From: Batillaria attramentaria | Taxonomy: Eukaryota > Mollusca > Gastropoda > Batillariidae | Length of the DNA stretch: 64,000 nucleotides | Reading direction: 5' to 3' | NCBI GenBank assembly: GCA_018292915.2 | Contig: JACVVK020000013.1 | Coordinates: 2,731,001 to 2,795,000 of the forward strand | Shown: one piece after another, positions 22,711-34,534 of the stretch | How the letters are laid out: each line of letters opens with the position of its first letter | Position numbering within the stretch: the first letter of the stretch is position 1 | Notes under the pieces: model-generated | Database searches by the model: none | What the model was told of the DNA's origin: nothing | Seen by the model: the letters and a program-made list of their open reading frames with translations, nothing else | Program-made: the position numbers and the translations under genes

Positions 22711-25004
22711 TCAAAGTGTTCATTGAATGTAATACCTTATCAAATTTTTACTTGCTATTGTAGTGGTTCCTGGAGCTTCTATTGAGGGACAAGCGTCACA
22801 TTCAAATGAATATAATAATCATTGTTATTGCCCCGTCGAGTCTGTTTTCTTCAATATGCAACTGTTATCTCGGTGTCAATTCTCACGATCATCTCTCTAT
22901 ACACCACCGGCAGACTTGATTACAAGTATAAATAACTGGCTACAAGAAGACAACGACGGATTTGAGGAAGTCGTAAACTTGCTTCGAAAAACAAAAATTA
23001 ATTTCAATAGATTCAGATCAGTATTTCCCCAGCGGGTACTGTGCTGCCAAGGGAGATAATAAGTAGGGCGTAGCGTCTTATTGCAATCAGGAGCAGGCAA
23101 TAGATTTCCGCCGTGGGGCACCTTGACACAAACGAGGCAAATAGCGGTTGGGGGCGTCACAGCACGTGATGGATGTAGCGGTCATCAAAATGTCCACCAC
23201 CTTTACATAAACAGCGGAAAATGACCCCTTCAACCTCGGATTTTAAGCTCAGTTGCAAAGGCAGGTAACTCGGTGTTGCGCTGTACTAAAGGCAGGTAAC
23301 TCTTTGCTGTGACAAGATAGCTCAGGTTTGTGCGTCCGTTTATTTATTTCTGTCACATTAGGAGAAGCTAACAGAGTGTTATCGGGGGAGTCTTGTGGAG
23401 AAAAATATCATGCGGAAGGGAAGGGATGGGAGTGGGAGGGGGAGGGGGGAACAGAAGCGGTGGGGGAGATAAGAAAATCTGGTTGGCGTAGTCGCTTCAG
23501 TGGTTGGTCTGTGTTTGGTTTGCGCACTGTCAGTGTGAGATAATTTGTTTTCGTTTAGAAGCAGCGATGCCTTGAATTATTTTATTATCAGTTTGGAGCT
23601 CGCTGTGCACTCGATGGCACTTGCGTCAGAACTTGGAAAGTGGAACAGCGCTTTGTGAAGATGAAGAACCTTTTTGTGCTGCACTGTTGATGCACGGGGC
23701 ATTTTTTTTTTCCTGAATTAAAAAAATAATAGGGGTTACTTTGGAACTGTGGTCCATCCTGCCATTTATTTCGTTCATCCAGTTTTGTAAGTCATTTTAG
23801 TGGCCCGGTCGGTCTCGCGCTAAATATGGTTAGAGGAGGTTAGAACACGGAGATTAGAATGACGTTAATTAGGACCATAATACTAATAGTTTTACTTCCA
23901 ATTGTCTCTACCTGATAACGCCATTGTTTTTTCCCGTGGAATTGAGCCTTACAAGCGTATTTTGCCAGCAGTGGAATCAAACCTCAGTGTCCATGCTACT
24001 TGTCAGTCAGTCTTGGACTTGAACCTCAACCCCCTCAGTCCCCTTATCACACAAACCTCAACTTCCCCTCAGCCGTCACCGGCCTCACCGCGCCTCCACC
24101 CATCCGCTCCTTCTGTCCGCTGTAGCCAGCCACTTCACAGCCGCCACCACCCAATCTTTCAACAACATCTACATCTCCACCGCCGACCACAACAGCCGGG
24201 CATCTGCAGCCGCTGGCAGCCAGGTGGGGGAGAAAACAATGAGAACTTATCCTATCACTGTCCCCTCTTGCAATGCCAACCCAAAATAAATGTCAGACGC
24301 TGCGCTTCTCTTGCCTGGGGCAAAGTATACTGTTGAATTTCCCCCCTGCGCCCTGTCAATGGGCCCAAGTGGCTCCAGGAATGCACCCCTCCGCCTGATA
24401 AGCCTGCAGCGCCAGCAGGCACTAGATACCAACGCAGTCGTCGAAGACGAGGTGATCTTTTTGCTGATTCAGACTTTCCCTCTTGGACGTCGATGTCATC
24501 TCTGCAACGACCTCCATCTGGATCGTATCGGCCATCTAGCAAAAACGAAACAAAACAACAAGAACGAGTTGTTGTTTTTTCAGGGCGACAAGTATGCAGT
24601 TTATTACAACAACAGTACAGGAAAAACTAGTGCCTGACAGACTGATAAAAAGAGCAAAAAAACTTGTAAGAGAGACAAAAACAGTTTTCATACGTAACTT
24701 TTTTAATCTGCTTGTTCCCTTTCAGTAATGAATCTTTGTTTCTCCCGCGTTTAAAAAAACAAACAAAAAAAAACCACCAGTATTGTAGAAAATTGTCAGA
24801 GAGAAAAACAATTGACGACACTTTGTATGGTAGAATTCTCCCTTGCTTGTGTTGATTTGTTTGGAAGACAAGACAGTGATTGTGACTTCTGTCCTTTGTT
24901 TAAGGGCAATGTTGTGACTATACCGCCCCGTAGACCAGTTTGGATTCTTTGTCCAACGTAACATTTTTTCCCCATGTAGTGCAGGCACACTCAGCCGCGA
25001 ATTA

Positions 25005-25058
25005 GTCTTTGTAGCTTGCGCGGCTCTAAGTCCTAAAAATTTACTCACTCACTCACTA
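25005..25058 (+). repeat. Fragment of a repeat with (ACTC)n tail
   Basis: CTTTGTAGCTTGCGCGGCTC, then TAAGTCCTAAAAATTTACTC and further ACTC units. Partner of 17396-17444 in the same orientation. Probably the 3' end of a second retroposon family. Confidence 0.7.
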
Positions 25059-25243
25059 TTACATGACGACAACGCGTGTAGTTGTAAAGGTTCCTGAAAG
25101 GTTCCCAGAGCGGTAGGTTTCGAGGTAGAGAGTGACTCAGGCAGCAGATACCGGAGCACATTTTCAGCGCTCAGAGAAGAATGCAGGGGGAAGGGGAGAC
25201 TACTCTCAGCCAAATCGTGCTCTGACTCTTCAGCCGGAGAAAA

Positions 25244-25401
25244 CGGTGAAAGTAGTCTTGCAGGCAAAAGCGCAGAGGAATTAGCCCCATAGAGCTAATC
25301 AGGGCCAAGATTTGGGCTGTTTTCTCTCCATGCAGACCGTGAAAGCAGCGATTCAAAAGAAGCGGAATTAGCTCAAATAGAACTAATTTTAGCCTGTTTG
25401 G
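25244..25401. repeat. Diverged tandem duplication, each unit with a palindromic TAAT core
   Basis: Unit 1 (25244-25322) has GGAATTAGC then GCTAAT. Unit 2 (25335-25401) has GGAATTAGCTC then ACTAATT. Both start ACSGTGAAAGYAG and end GCCTGTTT or GGCTGTTT. The ATTAGC/GCTAAT arms form inverted homeodomain-type half-sites in both units. Confidence 0.75.
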
Positions 25402-26519
25402 AATATGCTCAGATTTACCCCATGGGGACAAAGCTAGACGGCGAGGTTGGAAGGGAAATATTACTGATTTAGTGATTGGCAGAAGTGTTTAAGCGGTGGA
25501 GGTTTTCTTCCTGCTGCGCGAGATGCTGTAAACGTCTCAGAAAGTTGCATTCCTTTTGTTGATATTTGAGCCAGGTTCGGCTGTTCCCTTTGTTGTGTTA
25601 TTTTTCTTCGGAACCTGCTTGTTCAACAGTTTCTTTGTTTTGGATAAAAGGGAGTAGAAGTTTCTAGCTTTTCGATTTCAGAATTTGATTTTTGGTTTGG
25701 ATTTACAAATTTAGGGAGTTTATAAACGCGTCATCATTTACGAACAGACGAAATTGGGTGCAAGTTCGTCATCTTTGTTGTACGTTCTTGTGATTTTGAA
25801 CTGATGTCACACATTCACTGTCACAACAGCACTAATGTCTCACAACAAACATCACTGTTACAGTCACTTCCCAGCACAACGTCCCTGGTCCCTTCTTCCT
25901 CCCAGCCGTTCCCGGCAATTGAATTCTCCCTGTAGGTAGACCTTTTTCCGCTCTGGTAAACGAAATTCTCTTGCCTCCGGTCCTGTTCCGTAGAAGACAA
26001 GACCTTCGGCAGCCCCCTTTTTCGCCTCTTTAGTCCGGTAGGACTAATTTTGTTTACCGGTTAGTGACTGTATACACACGGCGGGATGCGGCGGGTGAGG
26101 AGGGGCGCGGTTTGCCGTAGTAAATTGTGAAAACAGCATTTATTTATCCAGCACACAGAGCGGAGACAGGCCTTTGATGGGGCTAATAAGGCAAGGGGGG
26201 CTTGGGCGGTCATTACCAGGCTATTATTGGATGACCCAAATAATGGCCCCTAGGCTCATCTTCTTGTCTTGTGGGTCTTGGAGTAGTGCTGGTGGTTGCC
26301 GAGTACATCATGGCAGGAAGGAGGTAGCCGATGGCTGGTGCTGGCAGATTGGCTGTGGACCCGGACACGAAGGTCAGGAGGTGGCGGTCGGGGAGGCTAA
26401 TGCTTTCTTCCCTCGTTATTGTAGTCCCTCAAGCTGGGAAGTTCCTCTGGGTTGCTGCATCCAGTACCGTCCCGGAATATGAGAGCCATTCCAGTCTTGA
26501 CGGAACGGCAAAATCCTTT

Positions 26520-26615
26520 ACCCCTCTCAAAAAAAAAGGAAGGAAAGAAAAAAAGGAAAAGACAAAAAGAAAGGAAATAAGAAAGAAGTAAGAGAGAGAG
26601 AGAGAGAGAGAGAAA
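26520..26615. repeat. Purine tract with (GA)12
   Basis: A-rich, G-interrupted purine run, then GA at about 26590-26613. A27 follows at 26885-26911. Confidence 0.9.
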
Positions 26616-28279
26616 AGAAAACGAAACCGTTGCACAGATGGGCAGTTTCGAATTGAAACAGTATAGTGACTAACTGCCGTGAAATTGTTTTGCGGATGTA
26701 ATATGAAAATTAATTTCGTAATTTTGCCTGATTTGGGCGGCAAAACCTGACATGTGAATAGTCAGTCGCGGCAGAAAGCACTGTTCTTGGTAATACCGAC
26801 GACTGACGTTATGCCTTTTGGGAACCGAAAGACAAAAAAACAAAACAAAAACCAAAAACAATGGAGGAAAACCCAGTGCCGTGCAAAAAAAAAAAAAAAA
26901 AAAAAAAAAAACATTCCAAACATATTTTGCAGTCTTGCTAAGGCTGTTGCCAGGCGCATCCTTGCATGCCTTAGTGCTGGGATGTGAAATCCGGGGCACC
27001 CTCGTGTACTTTGTATGTCGCAGCTAATCCGTCCTGGCATACACATCAATAAAGCCGGTCTCCCAATCCCACTTTGCAAAACACCGTCCCTCTCCCACAC
27101 CGACAAAAAAGCAAACTTTCATCTTTCGTGAGGCGGACACGAGTCCCCGGAGGACACTTAGATTCTTCGTCGGCCGTTTCTTGCGCTGATTAAAGACGTT
27201 GGTAGGTGTCGGGGGAACGGGAGCGAATCGAGACCCTGCAGCTCGCTCACATCGGCGACGTCATGAACATGGAGTGCACGTGAAACACGTCCGTCTCTCT
27301 TCCAGCCGGCGGGAAAGGCGGCGAGGAATGGCAAGTTGGACTGAAGAGAGTGAGACGGCCCGCTTTCAGTTTCTCCGATTGACGAATAACGAATAAGGGG
27401 AAACTCTCAACCCGGGGCGGGGACAGGCGACCCTAGGGGTCGGGGCAGGGCGAGGCAGGGAGGGTATTGTTTTGATGCTGACAATCCTGCTAATGGCAGA
27501 GATGGAAAATTTTGCCTGACATTTCGCTCCTTGCAGTTGGCGGATCCCGCGTAGGCTGGCGGCTTCCTGTTGCAGGCGTGGAATTGGGTAATCACGGCCC
27601 GCGTCTGCCGGCCGCAAAGTGGCGCCTGACCTTTCCCTCTCCATCACAAACTAGTTAATAAGGCTCTCTCCCAGCTTCGTGGTGCTTTCCCCCGCCCCTC
27701 TGTGACATTTACTTAATCAGTTTACGCTAGTATTAACCAAAAATCACCACCAAACCCGCCCGGACCTGTTTGATCCAATGACGTGTCTGAAGGCCCAGGC
27801 GATATGATCTAGTTTAGTCTCCACTAAAATCGAGGAACAAGTTCATCATGTAGGTACCATAAACTGATAAAGGTTTCGCAGCTGTACAAAACAGTTCTGC
27901 ACAGGTTCCATAATAGTGAATCAAAGTTTTCTTTCAGAGAAGAGATTTTTTTAAGGGAATTGGATATTTGTTTTATAGGAAAACGTTTAAGAGCGTAGTT
28001 CAGTAGTTCTTAGTTTAATTCTAGGATGTAGGAATTTGTTTGTTTAACGGACAGGGGTGTCAGAGAGTTAGAAGGAAACAATGAGCTCCTAATAGATTGT
28101 GGCTTCTGTTCTTTTCCCGACGTATGGGGGTAGAACAATTGATGGAAAATATCAATAAGCAAGGATACTGATTCAGAATGGCAAAGATGCCTTCAATAAC
28201 CAGACATGTGCGCACTTTTGACAGGTTGGGGAATTTTCAGTCATTTGGCAGTTTTCAGCAAAATTTCCTGTCCTTTCAT

Positions 28280-28350
28280 CCCCCCCCCCCCCCAAAAAAA
28301 AAAAAAAAAAAAAATCTGAGTTTCAGCCGAAGGACAAAAAAAAGGGGGGG
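28280..28350. repeat. C14-A21 pair and A8-G10
   Basis: C and A runs abut at 28293/28294. A second AnGn run lies near 28336-28353. Confidence 0.95.
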
Positions 28351-30300
28351 GGGGAAATAAAAGTTGCACACACAGTCATGTATCATGATACGTGTAATGC
28401 GATATGGGACAGTCTAACTTGCATGTCAGGACCAAGGCAGTAATTATTTTAATTTTGGGTGGAAGGCGATGCTACTAAATGCCTTTAAACATGCTAAAAT
28501 TTGTTTTCTGAAGTGTGGCGTTGCCCCCGTGGTCCCCTAGCAGGGCACTGCCTCTGCACCCCGGCCTAGGTTTCAGTTTGTTTCGTTTTTTTCCTCAGCA
28601 GTTCCCCAGCCTATGTTGAGCACTGTGAATTCAGCTTAGTTAAGTTGTCCGGATTTAATTGCCAGTGTTTTGCGGTCGTTGTCGGGGTTTTATGGTTAAT
28701 TTTGTCGTTGCTGAATAACATCAGTGAAAAAAAAATCGCGAACCTACCCAGACAAATGCTTACGCGTTATTACAACTACTACTAGGCACATGGAACGCGT
28801 AGGGTCTCATAATTTGCCCATCACGCTGTGTCGCCTTTTCTTCTGCACCACTATGCAATGCTGTTGTATGCGTATGTAATTGCAATACATTCAGCAATAA
28901 AAGTTGGCCCCAAAGAGATCTATACAAACACGACAACAGACGATGCAACCGGCACGGCATTCTGCTGACAGGTGTTGCTGTTTAATTTGCTCAGATACTT
29001 TCATCGTCACATCCGCGTGGTAATAATATCCAAAGCACATTTAAGCACGGGAAACAGGTCACTGAAGATTGCTTTGACACACTTTATAGGATGAGTTTAA
29101 AGCCTCTGTGTCTAGAGATGGCAAACTGCCGCTTTCGAAGCTATCAGGCTGTTGGCCAGATAGAAGGATGTTTCGTTTTGTCATTGCGACAGTTTTGGTG
29201 ACGTTTTGGCTTCTAGTGTTAGAAGAATACGACTTTCATTGAGCCTACGGTCCATTTTTTTAGCAGACTAGGATTCGACAAAGGTGCTAAAAATAGCAAC
29301 CAGTCAGCGCCGTCTAGCTGGTCCTCAGTCCGCCACACCAAATACCGTCGTCTGCTCAGTACGCGGTACACTTCTAGAACAACTTACACGTCGGCCAGAG
29401 TCACCACGATGGTTTCAGATGCTACACTGTGACCCACGTGACTGATTCTGATGCACAGAGTCAACGCATTCGATAAAATGTTTTCCACATGCTTTTGTAT
29501 GCCTGTCATACGTAATGAGACTTTTAATAAGAGTCCTAGTGGAAGATTGCAAAATAGCTGGGACAGGTTGGGACAGACTATAGTATAGTACAGTCATGTG
29601 CAGTACATCGTAATACTGCTTTTGAAGAGGTGTATGAACAATGTTTTTCTGTGATGTAAACTGTTCGGTAATCGAAGCTGTCTTGTGGTCTTTCTTGAAC
29701 GAGGGTTAAGCTTATTTCTTGCAGGAAATAGTTCTTTTACCGATACCAGTGGCACTACAAACCCCATTGTCGAGACTCACAGTCCAGACAATCCGAATAC
29801 AGACAAACGTAGAAATACGTGTAATTGGTTACGGCGCGATCTGGCATTCAGATATTGAATATTGATTCCCTCGGCCGGTGAAATAATACAAGAACGACGA
29901 CTCCTACGGATTTTTATGGGAAAAGTTAAAATGGACATTCGGAGAAGTTTTGGGGGAGAAAGCGAAATAGCCTACGGCCTCAGAAAGAATGGAAGATCTC
30001 TGGATTCCGTTGTCGTGGACTACGTTGATTAGGTTTGTGTGCTAGGGTTTGGACAGAGGTTGGCAGCGTTGACTCCTGCAGGACTGGCAGTATAGGTTGG
30101 AGTAGTAGTGGCGTTTATTGTTTCTCGTGTGGCGTCTAATTAGCCGTCATCCAGCGGAGACATCTGATGGTGGGAATGAGTGAGAACCGTGACTCTAGCC
30201 TGCTCCCTCTTCATCAACACTCGGACCCGGTCTGACCTCGCAATTACACGTCCTGTAGTGGTCATTGACGCTGTCGTCAAGACTGGGGTGTTCACTGGTG

Positions 30301-30302
<2 letters not shown>

Positions 30303-30333
<31 letters not shown>
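30303..30333. repeat. (CT)15 array
   Basis: Perfect dinucleotide array, about 600 bp before the second homeodomain exon. Confidence 0.96.
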
Positions 30334-30336
<3 letters not shown>

Positions 30337-30929
30337 ACCGTAGCTCACCTTGATTCATCAAATCTGGACATTGCCGTCCAACTGCGTTCCTGCAGTATTT
30401 GCTATCTTGCTGACTTCAAAGCTTTGCTTTGAATCTGCGTTCCCTTGTATTTCCTTCCTTTAACGCATATCACGATTGTACAGGGAAAAGCTTATTTTGA
30501 TGTCCGCCAAAAACAAAAAGAGTAAAACACTGACCACGACGCGTGCACTTCTATTTGGGCGGTTTTACCGATGAGTTCGTTCCGTGCACAAAACCATTAC
30601 ACGCTGGTACAACATCAATGATCATTAGACGTTAGCTGCTTAGGCGGGTTACTACGACCACACCACTGCTTTCATTGTGTAGATAAATCATCGCCGACTA
30701 CCTGAAAAAGTGGCTTCATCGCAGGGTGCTTAGGGGTTCTGTGCGTTGCGTTTGCTGAACTCCCAGCGCACGCAAATAATTAATCATCTGTAACGTAAAC
30801 CTCACTGCACTGGTGCAACGAATAGCCTGTTGAATTGCATGTTTGAAAGGTAAAGAATAAATGCATGTTTTAATAGTGAAGATTTAGGTTGGCAATGACT
30901 TGATGTGCTTCTCGTATGTTTGTGTGCAG

Positions 30930-31006
30930 CACCCTTACCCATCGGAAGAGCAGAAGAAGCAACTTGCTCAGGATACTGGCCTTACAATTCTGCAAGTCAA
31001 CAACTG
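30930..31006 (+). CDS. MEIS: MEIS/Homothorax exon: TALE loop, helix 2 and start of helix 3
   Basis: This is the next internal exon of the same gene, 16.2 kb downstream. It is 77 bp, with acceptor TTTGTGTGCAG and donor GTGAGT. It reads [11 protein letters not shown] then [14 protein letters not shown] and ends with TG, two bases of the Trp codon (phase 2). Pro-Tyr-Pro is the three-residue loop extension that defines TALE homeodomains, here immediately after the splice junction. QVNNW opens recognition helix 3. The DNA-contacting residues that follow in every MEIS protein (FINARRR, including the invariant Asn) must come from the next exon, which I did not find in the remaining 33 kb. The residues agree with the MEIS family wherever I can compare. 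If the following intron is retained, the frame reads Trp then TGA at once, removing the recognition helix. Confidence 0.97.
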
Positions 31007-31154
31007 GTGAGTACTAGGATTTTTGTTTGTATGTTTGCTTGTTCGTTCGTTTGTTTGTTCGTTTGTTCAGTCGCGTGAGTTGTCTGTTTTTCTTCATACT
31101 ACATGTCTTTGTTTTGTTTTGTTGGGTTTTTTTTTTTTTTCAAACATTTGAGCC

Positions 31155-31196
31155 CCTCTCTCTCTCTCTTTCTCTCTCTCTCACTCTCTCTCTCTG
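31155..31196. repeat. Interrupted CT array
   Basis: CT broken by TTT and CA. It lies inside the longest open frame of the window. Confidence 0.95.
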
Positions 31197-31700
31197 GATC
31201 AAGGTGAAGGTCTTTACCCCAATTGCCCCAGCGCATTCCATATTCCATGACCTGAAGATCCAGTATACCCTCAGTCTCTGGATCCCAAGTGTGTCAGTGG
31301 GCAGGTCTCTCTCTCTCTCTCGCTCTCCACCGGTATCTGTGTCCCATTGTCCTCTTCCGCTAAGCTCCGTGCGCATCACCCTGAGAGAAAGGCGGCCTGT
31401 GCTGTCAGAGCTCCCAATCAGCATCCTGGTGGAGAGGTTTTGGGCCAAGCCTCTTGAAGGATCTTCTTCATCAGAACTGTCACATCAAGGCCCTCCAACC
31501 AGCGGCCTCTGCCTCCCTGCCCTGCCTCGGCACAGGCTCAGGAGTGGTCAGGTAGTGAGCCGGATCATGCGAGCGGGGACTCTTCAGCTTTGGGAAACCA
31601 TCTTTGCACATATTGATGATGTCATTCAGAGGAGGGTTGAGAACCCTGTCGTGTTGGAAGGTTGCACTGGGAGCATGAGTCATCGGCCTCTCGCTCGCCA
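31197..31700. other. Open segment after the second homeodomain exon, unrecognised
   Basis: The longest open frame of the window (31027-31935, + strand) crosses this segment, and on the minus strand 31480-31938 is also open. It is not low-complexity like its surroundings. Neither translation resembles a family I know. It has no supported start or splice context, and the frame begins and ends in CT-rich translation. I do not call a gene. Confidence 0.25.
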
Positions 31701-32057
31701 TGTTTTGTGCGCGTTTTTCTTTTTCCTCCTTCTTTTTTGTCTTCTTTTTCGTTCTCTTTTCTCTCTTTGCCTTCATTGTTTTGGTTTCCGTGTAATTTTC
31801 TGTCTTTCCCTTTTGCCGTTGTTTCTTGCTCTTGCTCTGCCTCCTTCCTGCGTTGTATTTTGCCATTTTGCTATGTTTTCCCAGGAGCGGCCTCAGTGTT
31901 CGTGTTTTATTTTGTTTCGTTGGGGGTGGTGTTAGCAAGAATCTTCATTTGTATGAACAGTTGTTGGAGATTCTGTTGAACGCCTCAACTGCTGCAGTAT
32001 CCTCGGTGAATTGAGTCACACATATACATATATCAAACAACAGCGCAACGTCTTCGT

Positions 32058-32236
32058 AGGGTCGGTGGGTGGGTGTTCGGGAGTTTAACGCCCTTTTCCA
32101 CAGTGTAAGGGTGATATCAAAGACGGGGCAACGGGAAAAAGGCCAGCACAAATATTTTGCCCTAGCCAAGATTCGAACTCACGACCCGCGCATAAAAAGC
32201 CCAACGCTCTATCATTCGGCTATCCCGGCACCCCGT
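32058..32236 (-). mobile_element. tRNA-derived SINE, near full length
   Basis: Read on the minus strand it gives CCGAATGATAGAGCGTTGGG, GAGTTCGAATCTTGGC, a TTTGTGCTGGCC body, GGTGATATCA-complement sequence and a CCCACCC tail. It lies 1.05 kb after the second homeodomain exon, opposite to the gene. Confidence 0.93.
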
Positions 32237-32477
32237 CTGCGTAAGGTTGTGTTGAATACTAAATGCCGATTTCAGTCAACCCCAGATGCACCGAGGTTAC
32301 CCCGCGTTTGCCTGTCCTCTTGTGCATAGATAGCATGTTAATGGGTACAAAGGTGAAGTGTTGTCGAGAGCTTAGCGGACACAGGTAATGTGTCATCACG
32401 TTATCTGTAGCATAGTCAAACGACTGTTTATCGTTTGTTAGGGACCAGTTAAGTATGTCATCCTCAGGTAGACTACC

Positions 32478-32478
<1 letters not shown>

Positions 32479-32511
<33 letters not shown>
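32479..32511. repeat. (CT)16 array
   Basis: Perfect dinucleotide array. Confidence 0.96.
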
Positions 32512-32512
<1 letters not shown>

Positions 32513-32759
32513 AACTAATTAGGGCTTTGCGGGGCATGGATTACTTGAACTAATAGGCAATTAGTGAGTTACGTTTGCAGTTAGGGTGGTAATTTACTGC
32601 CACATATATCGGAAGGTAGTTCCAGCTTACTATGCTTCAGGATGGGGCGGGTCTGTCTTAGAGACACTTATCAGCATTTTTTTTTTTTTTTTTTAGAAAG
32701 TTGGATGAAAAACAAAAAAGGAAACAAAGCCTCCAGACCGAAGCTTTCGATTCTTACTC

Positions 32760-32990
32760 ACCATTAAACTATTTCAGCTATCGCGCAACGCGATAGACCG
32801 CTCTTTATTTCCAGACCTAATCGCCATTATTTTTAGCTCACAGGTGAGCAGGGGTCACGGAAATCAAAACTTTTACCGCCAAAAATCGGCGATAGTGCTC
32901 ATACCGGGAGGAGCGGTAGATAATGAGGGGGCTACAAAAAGGCAGCCAGGAGATAATGAGAGATCTCATCTCGTCGACTGTGGAATGCGT
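32760..32990. promoter_or_regulatory. Palindrome-rich unique block
   Basis: CTATCGCG-CAA-CGCGATAG (32778-32796) is a perfect inverted repeat. GCTCAC-AG-GTGAGC follows near 32837, with an E-box CAGGTG. TCGCC and GGCGA segments and repeated GATAATGAG add internal symmetry. No microsatellite lies inside. Function unknown. Confidence 0.35.
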
Positions 32991-33745
32991 GGCACGTATT
33001 CTTACCGCAAAAGCAAGAGTGGAAAGCAGCACAGAGGCGGCTAAGACTAGCAAACACAAGTTAACAACTTTTCTGGCCAAACACCCTAGAAATGCCTTGT
33101 TGTTTGCGTGGAATAATGGCGTGAATGTTTCATCCAATTTTGTGTGAATTGACTCGAGGTGTTTTGCGCTTCATAATTAAAAACGGTGTTGACGGTTTTG
33201 TAGGTGAGGGAAAGGGCATGCTGATGTAGAGCTCGTGTTTTTGCGTTCTTTAGAGCTCTGGCACTCAGACCAACAATCTGTCTCCCAGAGAAGCAAATCT
33301 GAAAATCGGAAGAAAAAAAATGCTGAGTTATTAACTAATGCGTTTGCTGCTCACTCCCATACGCGCTCGCATGTTCAGGACCAAGTTCCGAAGGAAGGGA
33401 GACCATCCAGTAATAATTGATTACCGTGTAGACGGGTGATAAGCGGCGCAAAGAATGATGGAAACGCCAGCAGACGACATAAATCTCCAGTTGTCACCTC
33501 CGTGTCATCAGTGTTAGGCTGCGCTGTACAAACCACTCGCTGATTGGATGATTGGCAAGGGTAACATCGAGTGTAATCGGTGTGTATAAGGGTTTGTATC
33601 ACACAAGTAGGTAGTTTGGCCGCCTGTGTTTCCGTCTGGATGAATACAGTCGGAACTGACGTGGCGAAAAGTGGATACAGTTTATTCCTCCTTCTTTCTG
33701 CGTTGAGCATATTTTTAATGATAACGGATTTAGAGATTATAGGGT

Positions 33746-33800
33746 TGGATTTTTTTTATTTTTTTTTTTTTTTGGGGGGGGGGTGGGGTGGGGGGGGGAG
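33746..33800. repeat. Poly-T then poly-G tract
   Basis: T14 (33760-33773) abuts G10 (33774-33783), followed by further G-rich sequence. Confidence 0.95.
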
Positions 33801-34534
33801 GAGGCTGTTGTTTGGATATAAATAGTTTAGATTTATTTTTATTTCCACTGAAAACTATGTCGTGAGGGCAGCTCATTTTTTCTTTCGAACTGGCAACAGA
33901 TTGGTGTAAAAACCGGGGAACCATTCCGGTATGTCTTGCAGTAGTGTTTGTACGTCCTGATGCATGTACAACCAGTCTGTTAAATTCCCCCTTTTTCAGT
34001 TGAAGTTAAAGAGCACAGTTAACACAACCTTGAGTATTCATAACGCGCTTTCAAATTCTTAGAGAGTCTTCAGTCTGCTGACAGTAACATGGTACGACCT
34101 TACACACTGCCCATTGAACCCGGCCTCAGGTAGCGACAGGTGTCAGTTTATTACGGGGGTTAAGCAGTTACCACAAGAGTCTAATAGCGAGCAGACGGAG
34201 GAATCCATCGCGCCGACTGACTTTTATGCTTCGCAAAATAACACCATTCAAGGGGAGGACCGTGTAAAATTCGTGAATAGGGAAGTGATAGTCGGGCCGC
34301 GGCCAAAATCACTGAGCCGTGACGAAGCGCAAAATTGTACCCACCACCCAAACGAGACATCCTAGGATGGCGTGGCTCCAGTGTGTCCCATTGCTGTAAA
34401 CCCCCTTTTAATGACGGGCGGACTTCGTCAACGAAGGAACCTATTGGAAAAGTAAGCAAGGCTAATGCGTTCCGACCTTGGTGGCCACTTTGGGGGCTTT
34501 TGGACGCGAGGACTTCTGCTGGGATGGTAAACAG

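Larger units (their letters stand above)
21563..30302. other. Intronic sequence, largely unique
   Basis: It contains the short duplication at 21836, a GT array, the (ACTC)n repeat, the duplicated TAAT element and homopolymers. TAGTCC-GGTA-GGACTA near 26031-26046 is a perfect small inverted repeat. 28360-30300 shows no repeat or gene. Confidence 0.6.
14714..30929 (+). other. Intron between the two homeodomain exons (16,216 bp)
   Basis: GTGAGT...GCAG intron, phase 0. Reading through the donor, the frame stays open for 44 more codons and stops at TAA ending 14845. The intron holds a MITE-like pair, two SINE pieces just after the donor, a diverged 120-130 bp tandem repeat, several microsatellites, and a duplicated palindromic TAAT element near 25.3 kb. 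No further exon is recognised. Confidence 0.93.

Noticed and set aside
31027..31935. 302-codon open frame as a gene
   Set aside because: It starts in T-rich intron sequence, includes CT-repeat translation and has no family match. Kept only as an unexplained segment.
33465..33485. AACGCCAGCAGACGAC as a possible NARRR exon
   Set aside because: The frame gives Asn-Ala-Ser, no upstream acceptor plus GTTYAT is present, and IVQP does not follow.
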